The translations under genes were made by a program, and so were the position numbers. A DNA stretch of 51,543 bases from Paracoccus marinaquae (GTDB lineage Bacteria > Pseudomonadota > Alphaproteobacteria > Rhodobacterales > Rhodobacteraceae). Below the pieces are notes generated by a model. That model worked only from the letters and a program-made list of their open reading frames with translations, was not told the DNA's origin and did no database searches. Positions within the stretch are counted from its first letter, which is position 1, and every line of letters starts with the position of its first letter. This document shows, piece by piece, positions 15,789 to 24,970 of this stretch. The stretch lies in assembly GCF_018860165.1 (NCBI RefSeq), contig NZ_JAHKNG010000025.1:1-51543 (forward strand). Reading direction: 5' to 3'.

Positions 15789-16527
15789 CGGCCTGCCCCT
15801 TCTTGATGATTTCGTCTATGGCACCCAGAACGCTTTCCATCTCGGCAATTGCCACATCCATGTGCTTGGCGTTCGCCTTGTTGACCAAATTATCCCGAAT
15901 GGCACCAAGCATTCCTTCAAGGTCCATGCGGACATAGGCCGCTCGCTGCATCACCGGTTCGGTGAGTGTCGGCATCGTCGTCATGATATGCATGTAAGCC
16001 GTCTCTTCGGCTTCATTCCGGCGTACTGGAACTGCGCTCAGCATGACGCGGCTCGGCGGGACAGCGGCCGGGTCCGCGGCCCGCCTTTTGAGGTTCGCGT
16101 GCCATTTCAGGGTTTGCGTGGTTTCGGTGACGTCGGACCGTGACAACTTCGATGGGATCACGATGAAATGCGAGATCATTGCAAGGTCGTCGATGGCCTC
16201 TGAGGCTCCACCAAACGTGTCGATCAGGACCAGGTGCTCCTGGTCGGGCATGTCAAATAGTCGGTCGATGGTTTCACCGATTTCGGCGCTGTCCAGAGAT
16301 TTGATGACCGTCACATCCCCAGCCCAATTTCCCAGCTCCTTGGCATTGAGCATCCACTGGTAGGCACTTTCGCTGCTGTCTGTATCGAAGATCGTGACGC
16401 TTTCCCCGCGTTCGGCCGCGGCACTGGCAAGGCCTTTGACGAGAGTCGATTTCCCGCAGCCCCCTTTCCTGTTCATCACCATGACGACGCGGATGCCGTT
16501 CGGGCCGTCTTCTTTCTTCTCTTCCAT
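15781..16527 (-). CDS. virC1: VirC1-like ParA-family ATPase
   Basis: 248 residues with a deviant Walker A (NRKGGCGKST, residues 19-28) and a Walker B region LVLIDTFGGASEAIDDL. The 'DTxGGxSE' text and the following IPSKLSRSD fit Agrobacterium VirC1 (ADTRGGSSELNN, IPTMLTPLD) better than partition ParA proteins, which usually have DTPP. VirC1 binds overdrive DNA and the coupling protein and brings the relaxosome to the cell pole. Context supports this: VirC2-like gene downstream, a repeat array upstream, and relaxase genes beyond. A plasmid-partition role remains possible. Confidence 0.75.
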   Translation of the reverse strand: MEEKKEDGPNGIRVVMVMNRKGGCGKSTLVKGLASAAAERGESVTIFDTDSSESAYQWMLNAKELGNWAGDVTVIKSLDSAEIGETIDRLFDMPDQEHLVLIDTFGGASEAIDDLAMISHFIVIPSKLSRSDVTETTQTLKWHANLKRRAADPAAVPPSRVMLSAVPVRRNEAEETAYMHIMTTMPTLTEPVMQRAAYVRMDLEGMLGAIRDNLVNKANAKHMDVAIAEMESVLGAIDEIIKKGQADG

Positions 16528-16589
16528 TCATCGCCCCTACTCATTTTTCGGTGCGCTTTGCTCTCAAGTCATGCCGCCGATCGTTGCAT

Positions 16590-16960
16590 CCACGGCATAG
16601 TAACGCGAACCGCAGAACGCATTACGCAAAGCGCGAAACCGTATACGCAGAACACATAAAGCAAAACGCGATACTATTAAACCAAAAAGCGAAACAACGA
16701 ACGCAGACCATCGAACGCAGAGCATCGAACGCAGACCATCGAACGCAGACCGCCGAACGCAAACCGTAGAACGCATGACGCGAAAGCGAAAACGCAGAAC
16801 GCAATAACCGAAACATGTAAACCGATACCAATACACCAAAACGGACAACGATTAAACCACAAGCGTAAAACTAAAACGCGAAAGCCAGAACGCCAAGCCT
16901 ATGCCCCGTAACGCTTAACGAACTACGCAAAACGCCGAACGCCAAACACTGTATCTGCAA
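16590..16960 (+). repeat. A/C-rich degenerate repeat array (overdrive-like or centromere-like)
   Basis: The plus strand is very poor in T and strongly enriched in A and C. Five tandem 14-base units of the form CGAACGCAGACCAT lie at 16698-16767 (the second, fourth and fifth with one to four changes). The word AACGC or close variants recurs every 7-15 bases through the whole stretch. It lies between the divergent VirC1-like gene and the mobilisation genes. The Agrobacterium overdrive is also A/C-rich on one strand and lies beside the transfer border, which suggests the same role; a parS-type centromere is the alternative. Confidence 0.8.
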
Positions 16961-17184
16961 AAAAGCTCTATTTTGGCCCACAGCGGACGGTAAGGGCCTC
17001 GCGCGGCCCCGCCCAGCCAGAACTGTTTTTGCGGCTGTCAGGGCACACTAACGGCCGTCTGGCGACGCGCTTTGGTCGTCGGCTTGGCTTCAGGCTGGGC
17101 CTTTGACGCGTGGAAAAAGGGCTATGGAACTCACGATGTTCGTGCTATTTGGGTCTAAGGTTGTAGATAAGTGGTTGGCAGGAA
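16961..17184 (+). other. Probable oriT region
   Basis: Non-coding stretch between the repeat array and the VirD1/MobC gene. It contains GGGCC-TCGCGC-GGCCC (about 16995-17010), a CACGA-TGT-TCGTG hairpin (17132-17144), and then AT-richer sequence up to 17210. In this class oriT usually lies just upstream of virD1/mobC. No known nic consensus (for example TATCCTG) is present, so the nick site is not identified. Confidence 0.45.
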
Positions 17185-17799
17185 GTGCGTATTGTAAGAC
17201 AAAATTCGCGTAGAGCCGATTTGTCGAAGGGCGGGCAGGCGACCCACCTGACCACGGCGACCCGCGATCAGATCGTGGCGCGGCTCAAGGAGGGCGTGCC
17301 GGTGGGCCGGATTGCGTCGGAGTTCGAGGTCGCGAAGAGCACGGTCTACCGGCTTCGCAGTGGCGCCATTGCCCCGAAGCGCCCTGCATTTTCCCCGACG
17401 GAGATGGTGAACTTCCGGATCTCGGTGGGGGAGAAGGAGGCGTTCGAGCAGGAGCTGGCCCGTGCCGGGTTCAAGGATCGGTCGGATGCGTTGCGGGCGC
17501 TGGTGCGCAATTCGGTCGGTTTGCTGGACCGGAACTTCGCGTTCGTGGGCGAGGTGAAGGCGCTTTACGACGAGGTGTCGGCGATCGGGGTCAATGTGAA
17601 CCAGATCGCGCGGGCGGTGAACCGCGGCCAGGCGCCGCCTCTGAGGGAGGCGGGCAAGGATCTGGCGGAGCTGAAATCGCAGCTTCGGAAGGTTCTGCCG
17701 GCGCTGAATGCTGTTGTCCAGGAGGCGCGGCGGTCCAACGAGCGGGTTTGGGCGGCGGCGCGGGCCGCTGATGCGGCGGGTGAGGGGGAGAACGAGTGA
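17185..17799 (+). CDS. VirD1/MobC-type relaxosome protein
   Basis: 204 residues. An N-terminal helix-turn-helix (TRDQIVARLKEGVPVGRIASEFEVAKSTVYRLRSG) is followed by the ribbon-helix-helix MobC part (EMVNFRISVGEKEAFEQELARAGFKDRSDALRAL...) and the family's VNVNQIARAVNRG. VirD1/MobC binds oriT and opens it so that the relaxase can nick. The start used is GTG 17185 with AGGA just upstream; the spacing is short, and TTG 17221 is an alternative. Its stop overlaps the relaxase GTG by four bases. Confidence 0.85.
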   Translation: MRIVRQNSRRADLSKGGQATHLTTATRDQIVARLKEGVPVGRIASEFEVAKSTVYRLRSGAIAPKRPAFSPTEMVNFRISVGEKEAFEQELARAGFKDRSDALRALVRNSVGLLDRNFAFVGEVKALYDEVSAIGVNVNQIARAVNRGQAPPLREAGKDLAELKSQLRKVLPALNAVVQEARRSNERVWAAARAADAAGEGENE

Positions 17800-19859
17800 G
17801 TTTCCTTGCCGACGACGATGAAGGCGTCACGATCCGCCCGCATCTGCGGAAGGTGCGGGGCGGTAGTCGCTCGGGTGGTCGGCGCGGGTCGGGGCTGTCG
17901 GGCAGCCTGCTGAACAAGTGGAATTTCGCGGAAGGCTCGCGGGCCGCCGTTTTCAAGAAGATCGCTAGCGGCGGGACGCATACGCGCCACCAGATGCGCC
18001 GGCAGATGGATTACATCAACACCAAGGCGCAATACACGTTCGGGTTCAGCGATGCGCTGACCGACGAGCGGCGTCAGTCCGAAGCCACCCTTGAGGCCAT
18101 CGCGGATAGCTGGGAGGCCAGCTGGCAGGGCACACCGAAGAATGGTCACACGTCGCATCTGCTGATCTCGTTTCCGCCTGACACGGCGCCGCGCGATGCG
18201 GCGGCCATCGCCGAGGAAATGTGCGAGCGGGCGTTCGGGTCGGAGAAGGAATTCGCCGACGATCGTTGGGAATACATCGCGGCGCTGCACACGGACCGGT
18301 CGCACCCGCATGTGCATGTGCTGGTCAATAATCGCGGGGTCGAGAACGGCAGCTGGTTCTATCTGTCGAACAAGCTGGATGCGCCGTTCACCTACCAGGG
18401 GTTCCGGAACCTGATGGTGTCGGTGGCGCAGGATTACGGCGTCCACCTGGAGGCGACGACGCGCTACGAGCGTGGCGATCTTCAGTATTCGCCATCCTCG
18501 GCGCAGTGGCGGCAGGGCAGGGTGCCGGGCCAGCGGGCGCTGACGGATCGCGTTCTGGGGATGCTGATCGACGAGGCGGACGAGTGGGGAGAGGTGGCGA
18601 AAGCCGCGAAGATGGTGGGCAACGCGCGCGTGGCGGAGGTTGCGGACCGGATGATCCAGGGCATCGCCACGCAGAACCCGATTTCAAGAAAGGAATTCGA
18701 GATGGCACTTGAGAATGTCGAGACCCCGGAAGATTTCGAAGCGGCGATCCAGGGATGGGCGGAGCGGATGCGGGACAAGGTCCTGGAACTTCCCCCGGAG
18801 ATGCAGGGCAAGCACTTCACGGCGATTGGCAGCTTCCTTGACGATGTGAAGCAGGAATACGGCGTTGTTGTCGAGGTTGAGGGGATCGCGCATCCCGGCC
18901 CTATGGCGAACAGCCTGCATGCCGATGGACTGCTCTTGCGCGACCGCGCGGTCGAGTACCACCCAAACAGCAATATTGGCTTGGAGCCTGATGACGTCGG
19001 ATGGGATGAGACGTTCGACAAGACAATGGATCGGGCAGTCGAGATGTACTCGGCGGGCGTCAATTCTGACGAAGAGATCAGTCAGCGAGTGTTCGATTAC
19101 GAGATGAAAGATATGCGCCAGCTCGGTTACGACCGGACGGCGCTTGGAGAGCGGTTGCTGGAAATCGAAGATGCAGCAAAGGCCCGAGAGCCTGAATATC
19201 GTATTGCGCTGCGCGCGGTCGAGCTTGCCAATGTCGATTACAGCTTCGAGGCCCGCCCCGGCGCGGTCGCGGATTTCTGGCAGAAGTTCGACGAGTTGTC
19301 GGGTGATGCCGGGATCGACCGGCAATTCGCCAAGGGCGTGTTCGAGAACGACCTGCTGAGCGACGATCAGAAGCGTGATGTTCTGTCCTCGGCGGTCGAT
19401 CCCGAACGCGGCCCGAAGATCTCGGCCGACGAGATGTTCGACAGGGTTCAGGAGGTGCGTGGCGAGATGCGGGCCAATATCATGACGCCCGACAGGGATT
19501 ACCTGCGGTCCTTCATGCAGCGGCTCACCGAGCGCGAGTATCCCTCCGCGGCGCCAGAGTTCGCCAACCGCGAGAGCGAGCGTGAATACGTGGCGGCGCT
19601 TCGGGCCGAGTTCGGAACCAAGGGCTTCGAGCGCATGGCCGAAGGGGATTACCGGGATCTCCAAGCCATCACGCCGAACCGGCTGCACCAGCGCGAGCTG
19701 GCGGCCTCGGTGATGGCGATGGCGGAGCGTCCGGAACATGCCGCGAAGTTCGATCTGTCGCGTGATCAGATTGCCAAGGGCTATGAGGCGGCGGATGAGC
19801 CCCACAAGGCGCGGCGTGTGCTCAGCCAGAGCAGCACCGGCGACGATTTCTCGCTCTGA
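17796..19859 (+). CDS. virD2: VirD2-type relaxase (MOBP-like)
   Basis: 687 residues. The relaxase domain has a MRRQMDYINTKAQYTF segment carrying the likely catalytic tyrosine (Y73) and the histidine motif HTDRSHPHVHVLVNN (H165, H170, H172, H174), which binds the metal. It nicks oriT and stays on the 5' end of the transferred strand. The long C-terminal half is acidic and not recognised; it probably carries the secretion signal. It starts at GTG 17796, overlapping the VirD1/MobC stop (GTGA), and stands 12 bases before virD4. Confidence 0.9.
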   Translation: MSFLADDDEGVTIRPHLRKVRGGSRSGGRRGSGLSGSLLNKWNFAEGSRAAVFKKIASGGTHTRHQMRRQMDYINTKAQYTFGFSDALTDERRQSEATLEAIADSWEASWQGTPKNGHTSHLLISFPPDTAPRDAAAIAEEMCERAFGSEKEFADDRWEYIAALHTDRSHPHVHVLVNNRGVENGSWFYLSNKLDAPFTYQGFRNLMVSVAQDYGVHLEATTRYERGDLQYSPSSAQWRQGRVPGQRALTDRVLGMLIDEADEWGEVAKAAKMVGNARVAEVADRMIQGIATQNPISRKEFEMALENVETPEDFEAAIQGWAERMRDKVLELPPEMQGKHFTAIGSFLDDVKQEYGVVVEVEGIAHPGPMANSLHADGLLLRDRAVEYHPNSNIGLEPDDVGWDETFDKTMDRAVEMYSAGVNSDEEISQRVFDYEMKDMRQLGYDRTALGERLLEIEDAAKAREPEYRIALRAVELANVDYSFEARPGAVADFWQKFDELSGDAGIDRQFAKGVFENDLLSDDQKRDVLSSAVDPERGPKISADEMFDRVQEVRGEMRANIMTPDRDYLRSFMQRLTEREYPSAAPEFANRESEREYVAALRAEFGTKGFERMAEGDYRDLQAITPNRLHQRELAASVMAMAERPEHAAKFDLSRDQIAKGYEAADEPHKARRVLSQSSTGDDFSL

Positions 19860-19871
19860 GGGGAGGGCAGC

Positions 19872-21875
19872 ATGGAACTTGACCTGAAAGACCGGGCGCG
19901 GATCGTCGCCGGCATTGTCATGACGCTTCTGATCGCGGTGATCGCATCGAGCCTGGTGCTGAACGGGATGAACCGCGATTTCAGCGGCAGTCCGATCTCG
20001 ATCGTCGGTGTTCTGAGCGATCTGAGCCTTCAGACCGAGGCGCAAAAGATCGCGGCGGCGATCTTCGTCGGCGTGGTTGCGCTCTGCATCGTCTTCATCG
20101 GGGTGATGATCTACACAACGACCACGACGCGCTACGGCACGGCGCATTTCCAGGGGATCAGGGAGATGCGGCGGAACGGCTTCATCACGCCGCTGGAAGA
20201 GGGCGGTCTGATCTTCGGCAAGGTCGCGCGCCCGCCGAAGGAGCTGCGCGGCAGACCGCTGGAGGTGGTGGAAACATCGCCGAAGGAAGCGCTCAAGGCG
20301 GAGTTCATCTCGGCACCGATCGACGCCTTTCCGCAATGCCTGCTGATCGGTCCGACGCGCTCGGGCAAGGGGGTATCCTATCTCACGCCCAACTGCCTGC
20401 TGGCGGATGGCTCGCTGGTGGTGCTCGATGTGAAGGGCGAGATCTTCCGCAACACGTCGCGGATGCGGGTGGAGCTGGGCGACGAGGTGTTTCGCTTCGC
20501 ACCCTATGATTTCGAGCATGGCTCGCACCACTACAATCCGCTGGCGCGCATTGCCGCGATCACGCATCCGAACCGGCGGTACGCGGAACTGGACAAGCTC
20601 GCGGACAATTTCCTGGTCGCGAAGGGGGAGGGATCGGCCTCGAACTTCCTTGGCGGGGCAAAGCAATGGTTCATCGCCGGCTGCCTGCGTGCCATCGAGA
20701 TGGGCGATCCGACGCTGACCCGTGTCCATGCGCTGATGTTCGGCGATGGCAGCGAGGTCGGGGTGAGCGACAGCGACCGCTACAACGCCATCGCGAGGGC
20801 GTCGGACAATCCCATCGTGCGGCGGGAGTTCTCGAATTACGGGAACCTCGATCCGAAGATCCGGCAATCCTACAGCCAGGTCATGAGCGACAGCGGGCTG
20901 AAGCAGTGGGCCAACCCGCAGATCCAGGCCGTGACCCGGCGCGACGATATCCGGTTCGACGATATCCGCTCGCGGCGGCAGTCGATCTATATCGTGGTGC
21001 AATCAGACGATATCTCGCCGCTGAACGCGGTGATCCGGCTGATGTTCACGGACCTGATCGCCTCGATCCGGCAGACCAGCTCGGACCACGACAGCGGGCT
21101 GGGGCAGGTGTTCATCATGCTCGACGAGTTCGACCAGCTTGGCTACATGCCGATCGTCCAGCAGTCGATGAAGCAGCTTGCCGGTCACGGTGCGCGCACG
21201 ACGGTGGTCACGCAGTCGATCCCCGGCCTGAAATCGGTGGGCTACAGCGATGCCGAGGTCGAAAGCCTGATCGCCGGCTGCGAGATGAAGATCTATATCT
21301 CTCCCAACGATCATTCGACCACGGAAGAGATCACCAAGGCGCTCGGCACCCGGACGGGCTTCAAGGCGTCCTACAGCTATACGCTGAACGACTTCTCGAA
21401 CCGCAGCGTCAATGTCTCGACCGAAGAGCTGCCGCTGTTCACGGCCGCGCAGCTGCGGGGTTTGCCCAAGTCAAAGGTGCTGCTGATGCCGGAAGGGCAC
21501 CAGCCGATCCTGGCCGACAAGATCGTCTATTACGCTGATCCGGTCTTCAAGCCGATCTTCGAGAGCCAGAAGGGGGCGTATCCCTATCCGTCGCGCCAGT
21601 TGCAGCATATCGACAGACTGGAACAGCAAGTGGTAAGGACAGCCGTGGAAAACCGGCAGATGCGCGAAGCACTGGCTGAAGCGCAAACTTTCAAACCAGC
21701 CGAAAAAACGGATCGCCAGACCCCGGCACGCGCACCAGATCCGGAAGCGCGCGGCGAACTGGACGATCAGATGGCGACGATCGAAGAGACGATCGAGATC
21801 GACAAGGAAGAGGCCGCAGCGCAACTGGCTGCGATGAATGAAAAGCTGGCGAAAAAAATGGGTGGTGGCACCTGA
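19872..21875 (+). CDS. virD4: VirD4/TraG coupling protein
   Basis: 667 residues. Two N-terminal transmembrane helices (about 10-32 and 62-82) come before the cytosolic ATPase, with Walker A GPTRSGKG (residues 160-167) and Walker B VFIMLDEFDQLG (about 413-424). It takes the relaxase-DNA complex to the secretion channel. The C-terminal tail is charged and glutamate-rich. GGAGGG precedes the ATG. It is convergent with virB11, with about 60 bases between them. Confidence 0.95.
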   Translation: MELDLKDRARIVAGIVMTLLIAVIASSLVLNGMNRDFSGSPISIVGVLSDLSLQTEAQKIAAAIFVGVVALCIVFIGVMIYTTTTTRYGTAHFQGIREMRRNGFITPLEEGGLIFGKVARPPKELRGRPLEVVETSPKEALKAEFISAPIDAFPQCLLIGPTRSGKGVSYLTPNCLLADGSLVVLDVKGEIFRNTSRMRVELGDEVFRFAPYDFEHGSHHYNPLARIAAITHPNRRYAELDKLADNFLVAKGEGSASNFLGGAKQWFIAGCLRAIEMGDPTLTRVHALMFGDGSEVGVSDSDRYNAIARASDNPIVRREFSNYGNLDPKIRQSYSQVMSDSGLKQWANPQIQAVTRRDDIRFDDIRSRRQSIYIVVQSDDISPLNAVIRLMFTDLIASIRQTSSDHDSGLGQVFIMLDEFDQLGYMPIVQQSMKQLAGHGARTTVVTQSIPGLKSVGYSDAEVESLIAGCEMKIYISPNDHSTTEEITKALGTRTGFKASYSYTLNDFSNRSVNVSTEELPLFTAAQLRGLPKSKVLLMPEGHQPILADKIVYYADPVFKPIFESQKGAYPYPSRQLQHIDRLEQQVVRTAVENRQMREALAEAQTFKPAEKTDRQTPARAPDPEARGELDDQMATIEETIEIDKEEAAAQLAAMNEKLAKKMGGGT

Positions 21876-21933
21876 CAACAGATAGTCGTCCAGAATGCGG
21901 CTGAACGATGTTGTTGTTACGTTGCGTGGCGCC

Positions 21934-22968
21934 TCACGGCGCCCCGATTGTATCGAGTGACGGGAACCAGATTTCGGCGATGCCGCGTTTCCCGGTCCGG
22001 CGGTCTTCCATCACCTGGATCACGCAGTGGATCGACTGGCGGAAGTTTTCCAGCAGTTCGCTGTGGTCGATGCGCGCGCCGGACTGGCGGATCAGCGAGG
22101 ACAGTTTCTCGAAGGCCATGCGGGCAGTGCTGGCATGGATCGTGGTCATGGAGCCTTCATGGCCGGAGTTGATGGCCTCCATGAAGGTCTGGGCCTCCGG
22201 TCCCAGCAGTTCGCCGAGGATGATCCGGCGCGGGTTGAGGCGCAGGCATGCCTGAAGCAGCTTTGTCGGATTGCGCTGGCTCGCCGGGTCCAGCTCGGAT
22301 TGCAGCATCAGGCTGTTGGGTTGCGTCGGGAACAGCTCCACCCCCTTCTCGATGGTGATGATGCGCTCATCGGGTTCGATGAACGAGATATAGCGCCGGG
22401 TGAGGGCGGTCTTGCCGCTGTCGGTGGCGCCGGAGATCACCAGGTTCATGCGTTCGCGGGCGAGGGCCGCCAGAACGTCGTCGAAGTCGCAATTGCCGTC
22501 CAGCGCCATGCCGAAGATCGCGCGGGCGTTCTCGGCAATCTCTGCCTCAAGCGATTTGCCGAGATCGCGCAGCCGCTCGAAGCGGAAGTCCTTCTGCGCA
22601 TCTCCGGTCACGAAGGCGCGCAGCGACATGGCGACGGGGCCGCCATAGACGGCCGGCGATCTCACGGCCTGAAAGCGGAACTTGCGCATCCCGCCCTCCA
22701 TGCCCTCGATCCAGAAATCAAATGTGCCGGTCGCAAGAATCCGGTCCTCATCGAACTTCTCGCCGGCAGCGCCGGCGCAGAGTTCGGTGATCTCGATCAT
22801 CTTCTGCGGCGGCAATACCGGGACGCCCTGCGGTGTGTGCATCTGGGCATGACCCTGCAGCTTCACCCAGATCCGGCCATCGGCATTCATCGAGCATTCG
22901 ACCAGATCGGGCCGGACCAGGACCGGGTGCAGGGGCGTCAGCGCGTCGATCAGCAGCGGGACCAGCAT
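21934..22968 (-). CDS. virB11: VirB11 ATPase
   Basis: A hexameric traffic ATPase of the secretion channel: Walker A GATDSGKT (the usual second G of GxTGSGKT is D), Asp-box FIEPDERIITIEKGVEL, Walker B-like RRIILGELLGPEA, and the His box SGHEGSMTTIHA. I use the ATG at 22968, which overlaps the virB10 stop by one base (TGATG); a TTG one codon earlier also exists. It is the last gene of the virB operon. Confidence 0.95.
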   Translation of the reverse strand: MLVPLLIDALTPLHPVLVRPDLVECSMNADGRIWVKLQGHAQMHTPQGVPVLPPQKMIEITELCAGAAGEKFDEDRILATGTFDFWIEGMEGGMRKFRFQAVRSPAVYGGPVAMSLRAFVTGDAQKDFRFERLRDLGKSLEAEIAENARAIFGMALDGNCDFDDVLAALARERMNLVISGATDSGKTALTRRYISFIEPDERIITIEKGVELFPTQPNSLMLQSELDPASQRNPTKLLQACLRLNPRRIILGELLGPEAQTFMEAINSGHEGSMTTIHASTARMAFEKLSSLIRQSGARIDHSELLENFRQSIHCVIQVMEDRRTGKRGIAEIWFPSLDTIGAP

Positions 22969-24230
22969 CAATAGAATTCCAGGTCGCTATCGACGCGGAT
23001 CGACACGTTCGAACCCTGGTGCACGAGGATCGTCGGCTTCTGGCCGAGATAGCCCTTCATGACATCGCCCACGGCACCTGACAGGCTGGCGCTGACATTC
23101 GCCGCCGCATCGCCCGACGAACCGGACGAATCATCGCCATCGTCCGAGAGCAGCAACGGCAGGGCGCTGATGACGCTGACCAGCGCGGCCGAGCCGAAGC
23201 GGGAGGCAAAGTGATTGTTCACCTCACTGACCATGCCGGAGCGGCCGAGGCGGTCGGAGCCATAGGACTTGAGCGATACGGTCTGTCCATCCGTGGTGGT
23301 CAGGCGTGTCCATGCCACCAGGACGCGCTTCTGGGTCTGTCCCATTTCGGAATTATAGGTGCCGAACAGCTTCGAGCCCCTGGGCACCAGCACGCGGGTC
23401 ATGTCCATCGACCAGACATCGCGCGAGACGATGGCCGCGACCTGGCCCTGAAGGTCGGAATTGATCGCGACCTCCAGCGCCGCCTCGATGATGGTGCCCT
23501 GTCCGACCGTATTCGCGGGATTGGCCGTCACGGTGGCGCGGCGGGTCTCGGTCGCGGCGGCACTGGAGATCAGGAATTCCCGATCGCCGGACATGGCCTG
23601 CCGCTCGGCGCCGACTGTTCCGTTCGCGAAGGTCTCCGAGCCGGTCTTTCCCATCACCGGTGGCGCCTGCATCCGGCGGGCCAGTTCTTCCTCGCGGCGG
23701 GCACGTTCCTCTTCCAGCGCCCTGCGCCGGTCGGCTTCGGCCTGCTCGGCCGCCAGGCGCGCCGCCTGTTCGGCCGCGGCCTCGGCTTGCCTGCGGCTGT
23801 AATCGGATTCGAGTTGCGCCTGCATCGCCGCGAGCTGGTCGGCGTTCTCCTGCTCGATCTCGTCAAGCCGTTCCTCGAAGAGCCTGCGACGTTCGGCGGC
23901 AGCCTCCTGTTCCTCGGCGATCTGCGCGGCCAGGCGCTCGTTCTCCGTGCGCAGGCGGTCAAGTTCGCCCCGATCGTCGGCAACGGGCGTGGCCTCGATC
24001 TCCGGCTCGCCGAGGTCGGGCACCATGACGCCGCTGCGGTCGTTTTGCTGGATCGCGGCGGATTGCGAGGTTTCCAGAAGCGCCCCGTCAGCAGCGTCCG
24101 GCTGTGAGAGGACGTAATAGACCCCCGCGCCGCCGACGGCGGCGAAGCCTGCCGCCAGTGCGGTGGTCCGCATCCAGCCACTTTTGCGCGGGGTCCGCTT
24201 CTGGTTCAGGATCTCGTTGCGTGCGGCCAT
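22968..24230 (-). CDS. virB10: VirB10
   Basis: 420 residues: a short cytosolic start, one transmembrane helix (TTALAAGFAAVGGAGVYYVL), a long glutamate/arginine/alanine-rich coiled coil (about 80-170), and the VirB10/TrbI beta-barrel domain (ISRDVWSMDMTRVLVPRGSKLFGTYNSEM, later DRLGRSGMVSEVNNHFASRFGSA). It spans both membranes and joins the inner ATPases to the outer-membrane ring. The expected proline-rich linker is replaced by the coiled coil. It lies 4 bases after virB9. Confidence 0.95.
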   Translation of the reverse strand: MAARNEILNQKRTPRKSGWMRTTALAAGFAAVGGAGVYYVLSQPDAADGALLETSQSAAIQQNDRSGVMVPDLGEPEIEATPVADDRGELDRLRTENERLAAQIAEEQEAAAERRRLFEERLDEIEQENADQLAAMQAQLESDYSRRQAEAAAEQAARLAAEQAEADRRRALEEERARREEELARRMQAPPVMGKTGSETFANGTVGAERQAMSGDREFLISSAAATETRRATVTANPANTVGQGTIIEAALEVAINSDLQGQVAAIVSRDVWSMDMTRVLVPRGSKLFGTYNSEMGQTQKRVLVAWTRLTTTDGQTVSLKSYGSDRLGRSGMVSEVNNHFASRFGSAALVSVISALPLLLSDDGDDSSGSSGDAAANVSASLSGAVGDVMKGYLGQKPTILVHQGSNVSIRVDSDLEFY

Positions 24231-24234
24231 GGCG

Positions 24235-24966
24235 TCACCCCTTTCCCTGCTTTGCCAGCGCAGCGCGCAGGCGGTCCGACCAGATACAGATTTCCGAATC
24301 CCCGAGGCGCAGCACCCAACGGTCCTGAACGCTCGGAATGATCATCACGCCGTTCTCTATCTTGGTCTGGACCGAGTATTCCCGACCGTTGCCATCGGCG
24401 CGAAAGGCCGCCGGCATCGCGGCGTTCTGCGAGAACTGCATGTAGGTCTTGGTCCCATCATCCCAGATCCGGGCGGGCATGAAGCCCGTCGCCCGGCTGG
24501 CCTGCTTGACGTAGTAGGTCCGCGAATTGGGGCCGGGGCTGCGGATGGCGCTGCGGGTGGCGGCCCCGGATTTGGGATAGGCGAACTCGACCAGGTACAT
24601 CGGCCGCGTCGCGCCTTCGATCATCTCGAAGACATAGGTGCCGCGCGACGTGGCAACCGACATGTTCGTGCGGACGCCGGTCTGGGTCGGCTTGACGGCG
24701 AGGCTGTTGTCGCCGAGCTGACCATAGGTGAAGCCGACATTGTCGCCGAGGGCGACGTTGATGATGTCCTCGCCCGGGCCGAACTCGATGGTCGTGGCGG
24801 TCAGCACCTTCGTGTCGATCCGGTAGACCTGCCGTTCGGTGAAGACGACGGTCCGGACCCGATCGTCGGTTGGGCTGACGGAGGGGGTGATTTCGGCGGT
24901 GGCGGCGCTGCAAAGAGCACAAAAGCCGAACATTGCAGATGCGGCGAGAGCCGGGAAACGGGGCAT
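24235..24966 (-). CDS. virB9: VirB9
   Basis: 243 residues with a signal peptide (cleavage near SAATA-EI). The VirB9/TrbG body follows (RVRTVVFTERQVYRIDTKVLTATTIEF, then TYVFEMI..., and the C-terminal VQDRWVLRLGDSEICIWSD). It forms the outer-membrane core complex with VirB7 and VirB10. It is tightly spaced in the operon (4 bases either side). Confidence 0.93.
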   Translation of the reverse strand: MPRFPALAASAMFGFCALCSAATAEITPSVSPTDDRVRTVVFTERQVYRIDTKVLTATTIEFGPGEDIINVALGDNVGFTYGQLGDNSLAVKPTQTGVRTNMSVATSRGTYVFEMIEGATRPMYLVEFAYPKSGAATRSAIRSPGPNSRTYYVKQASRATGFMPARIWDDGTKTYMQFSQNAAMPAAFRADGNGREYSVQTKIENGVMIIPSVQDRWVLRLGDSEICIWSDRLRAALAKQGKG

Positions 24967-24970
24967 GGCC

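Noticed and set aside
16590..16960. CRISPR array
   Set aside because: Repeat units are 14 bases, degenerate and mostly tandem without unique spacers of even length; no cas genes in the window.
18684..21002. 772-codon minus-strand frame opposite the relaxase and virD4
   Set aside because: Shadow of two certain genes; no domain in the translation.
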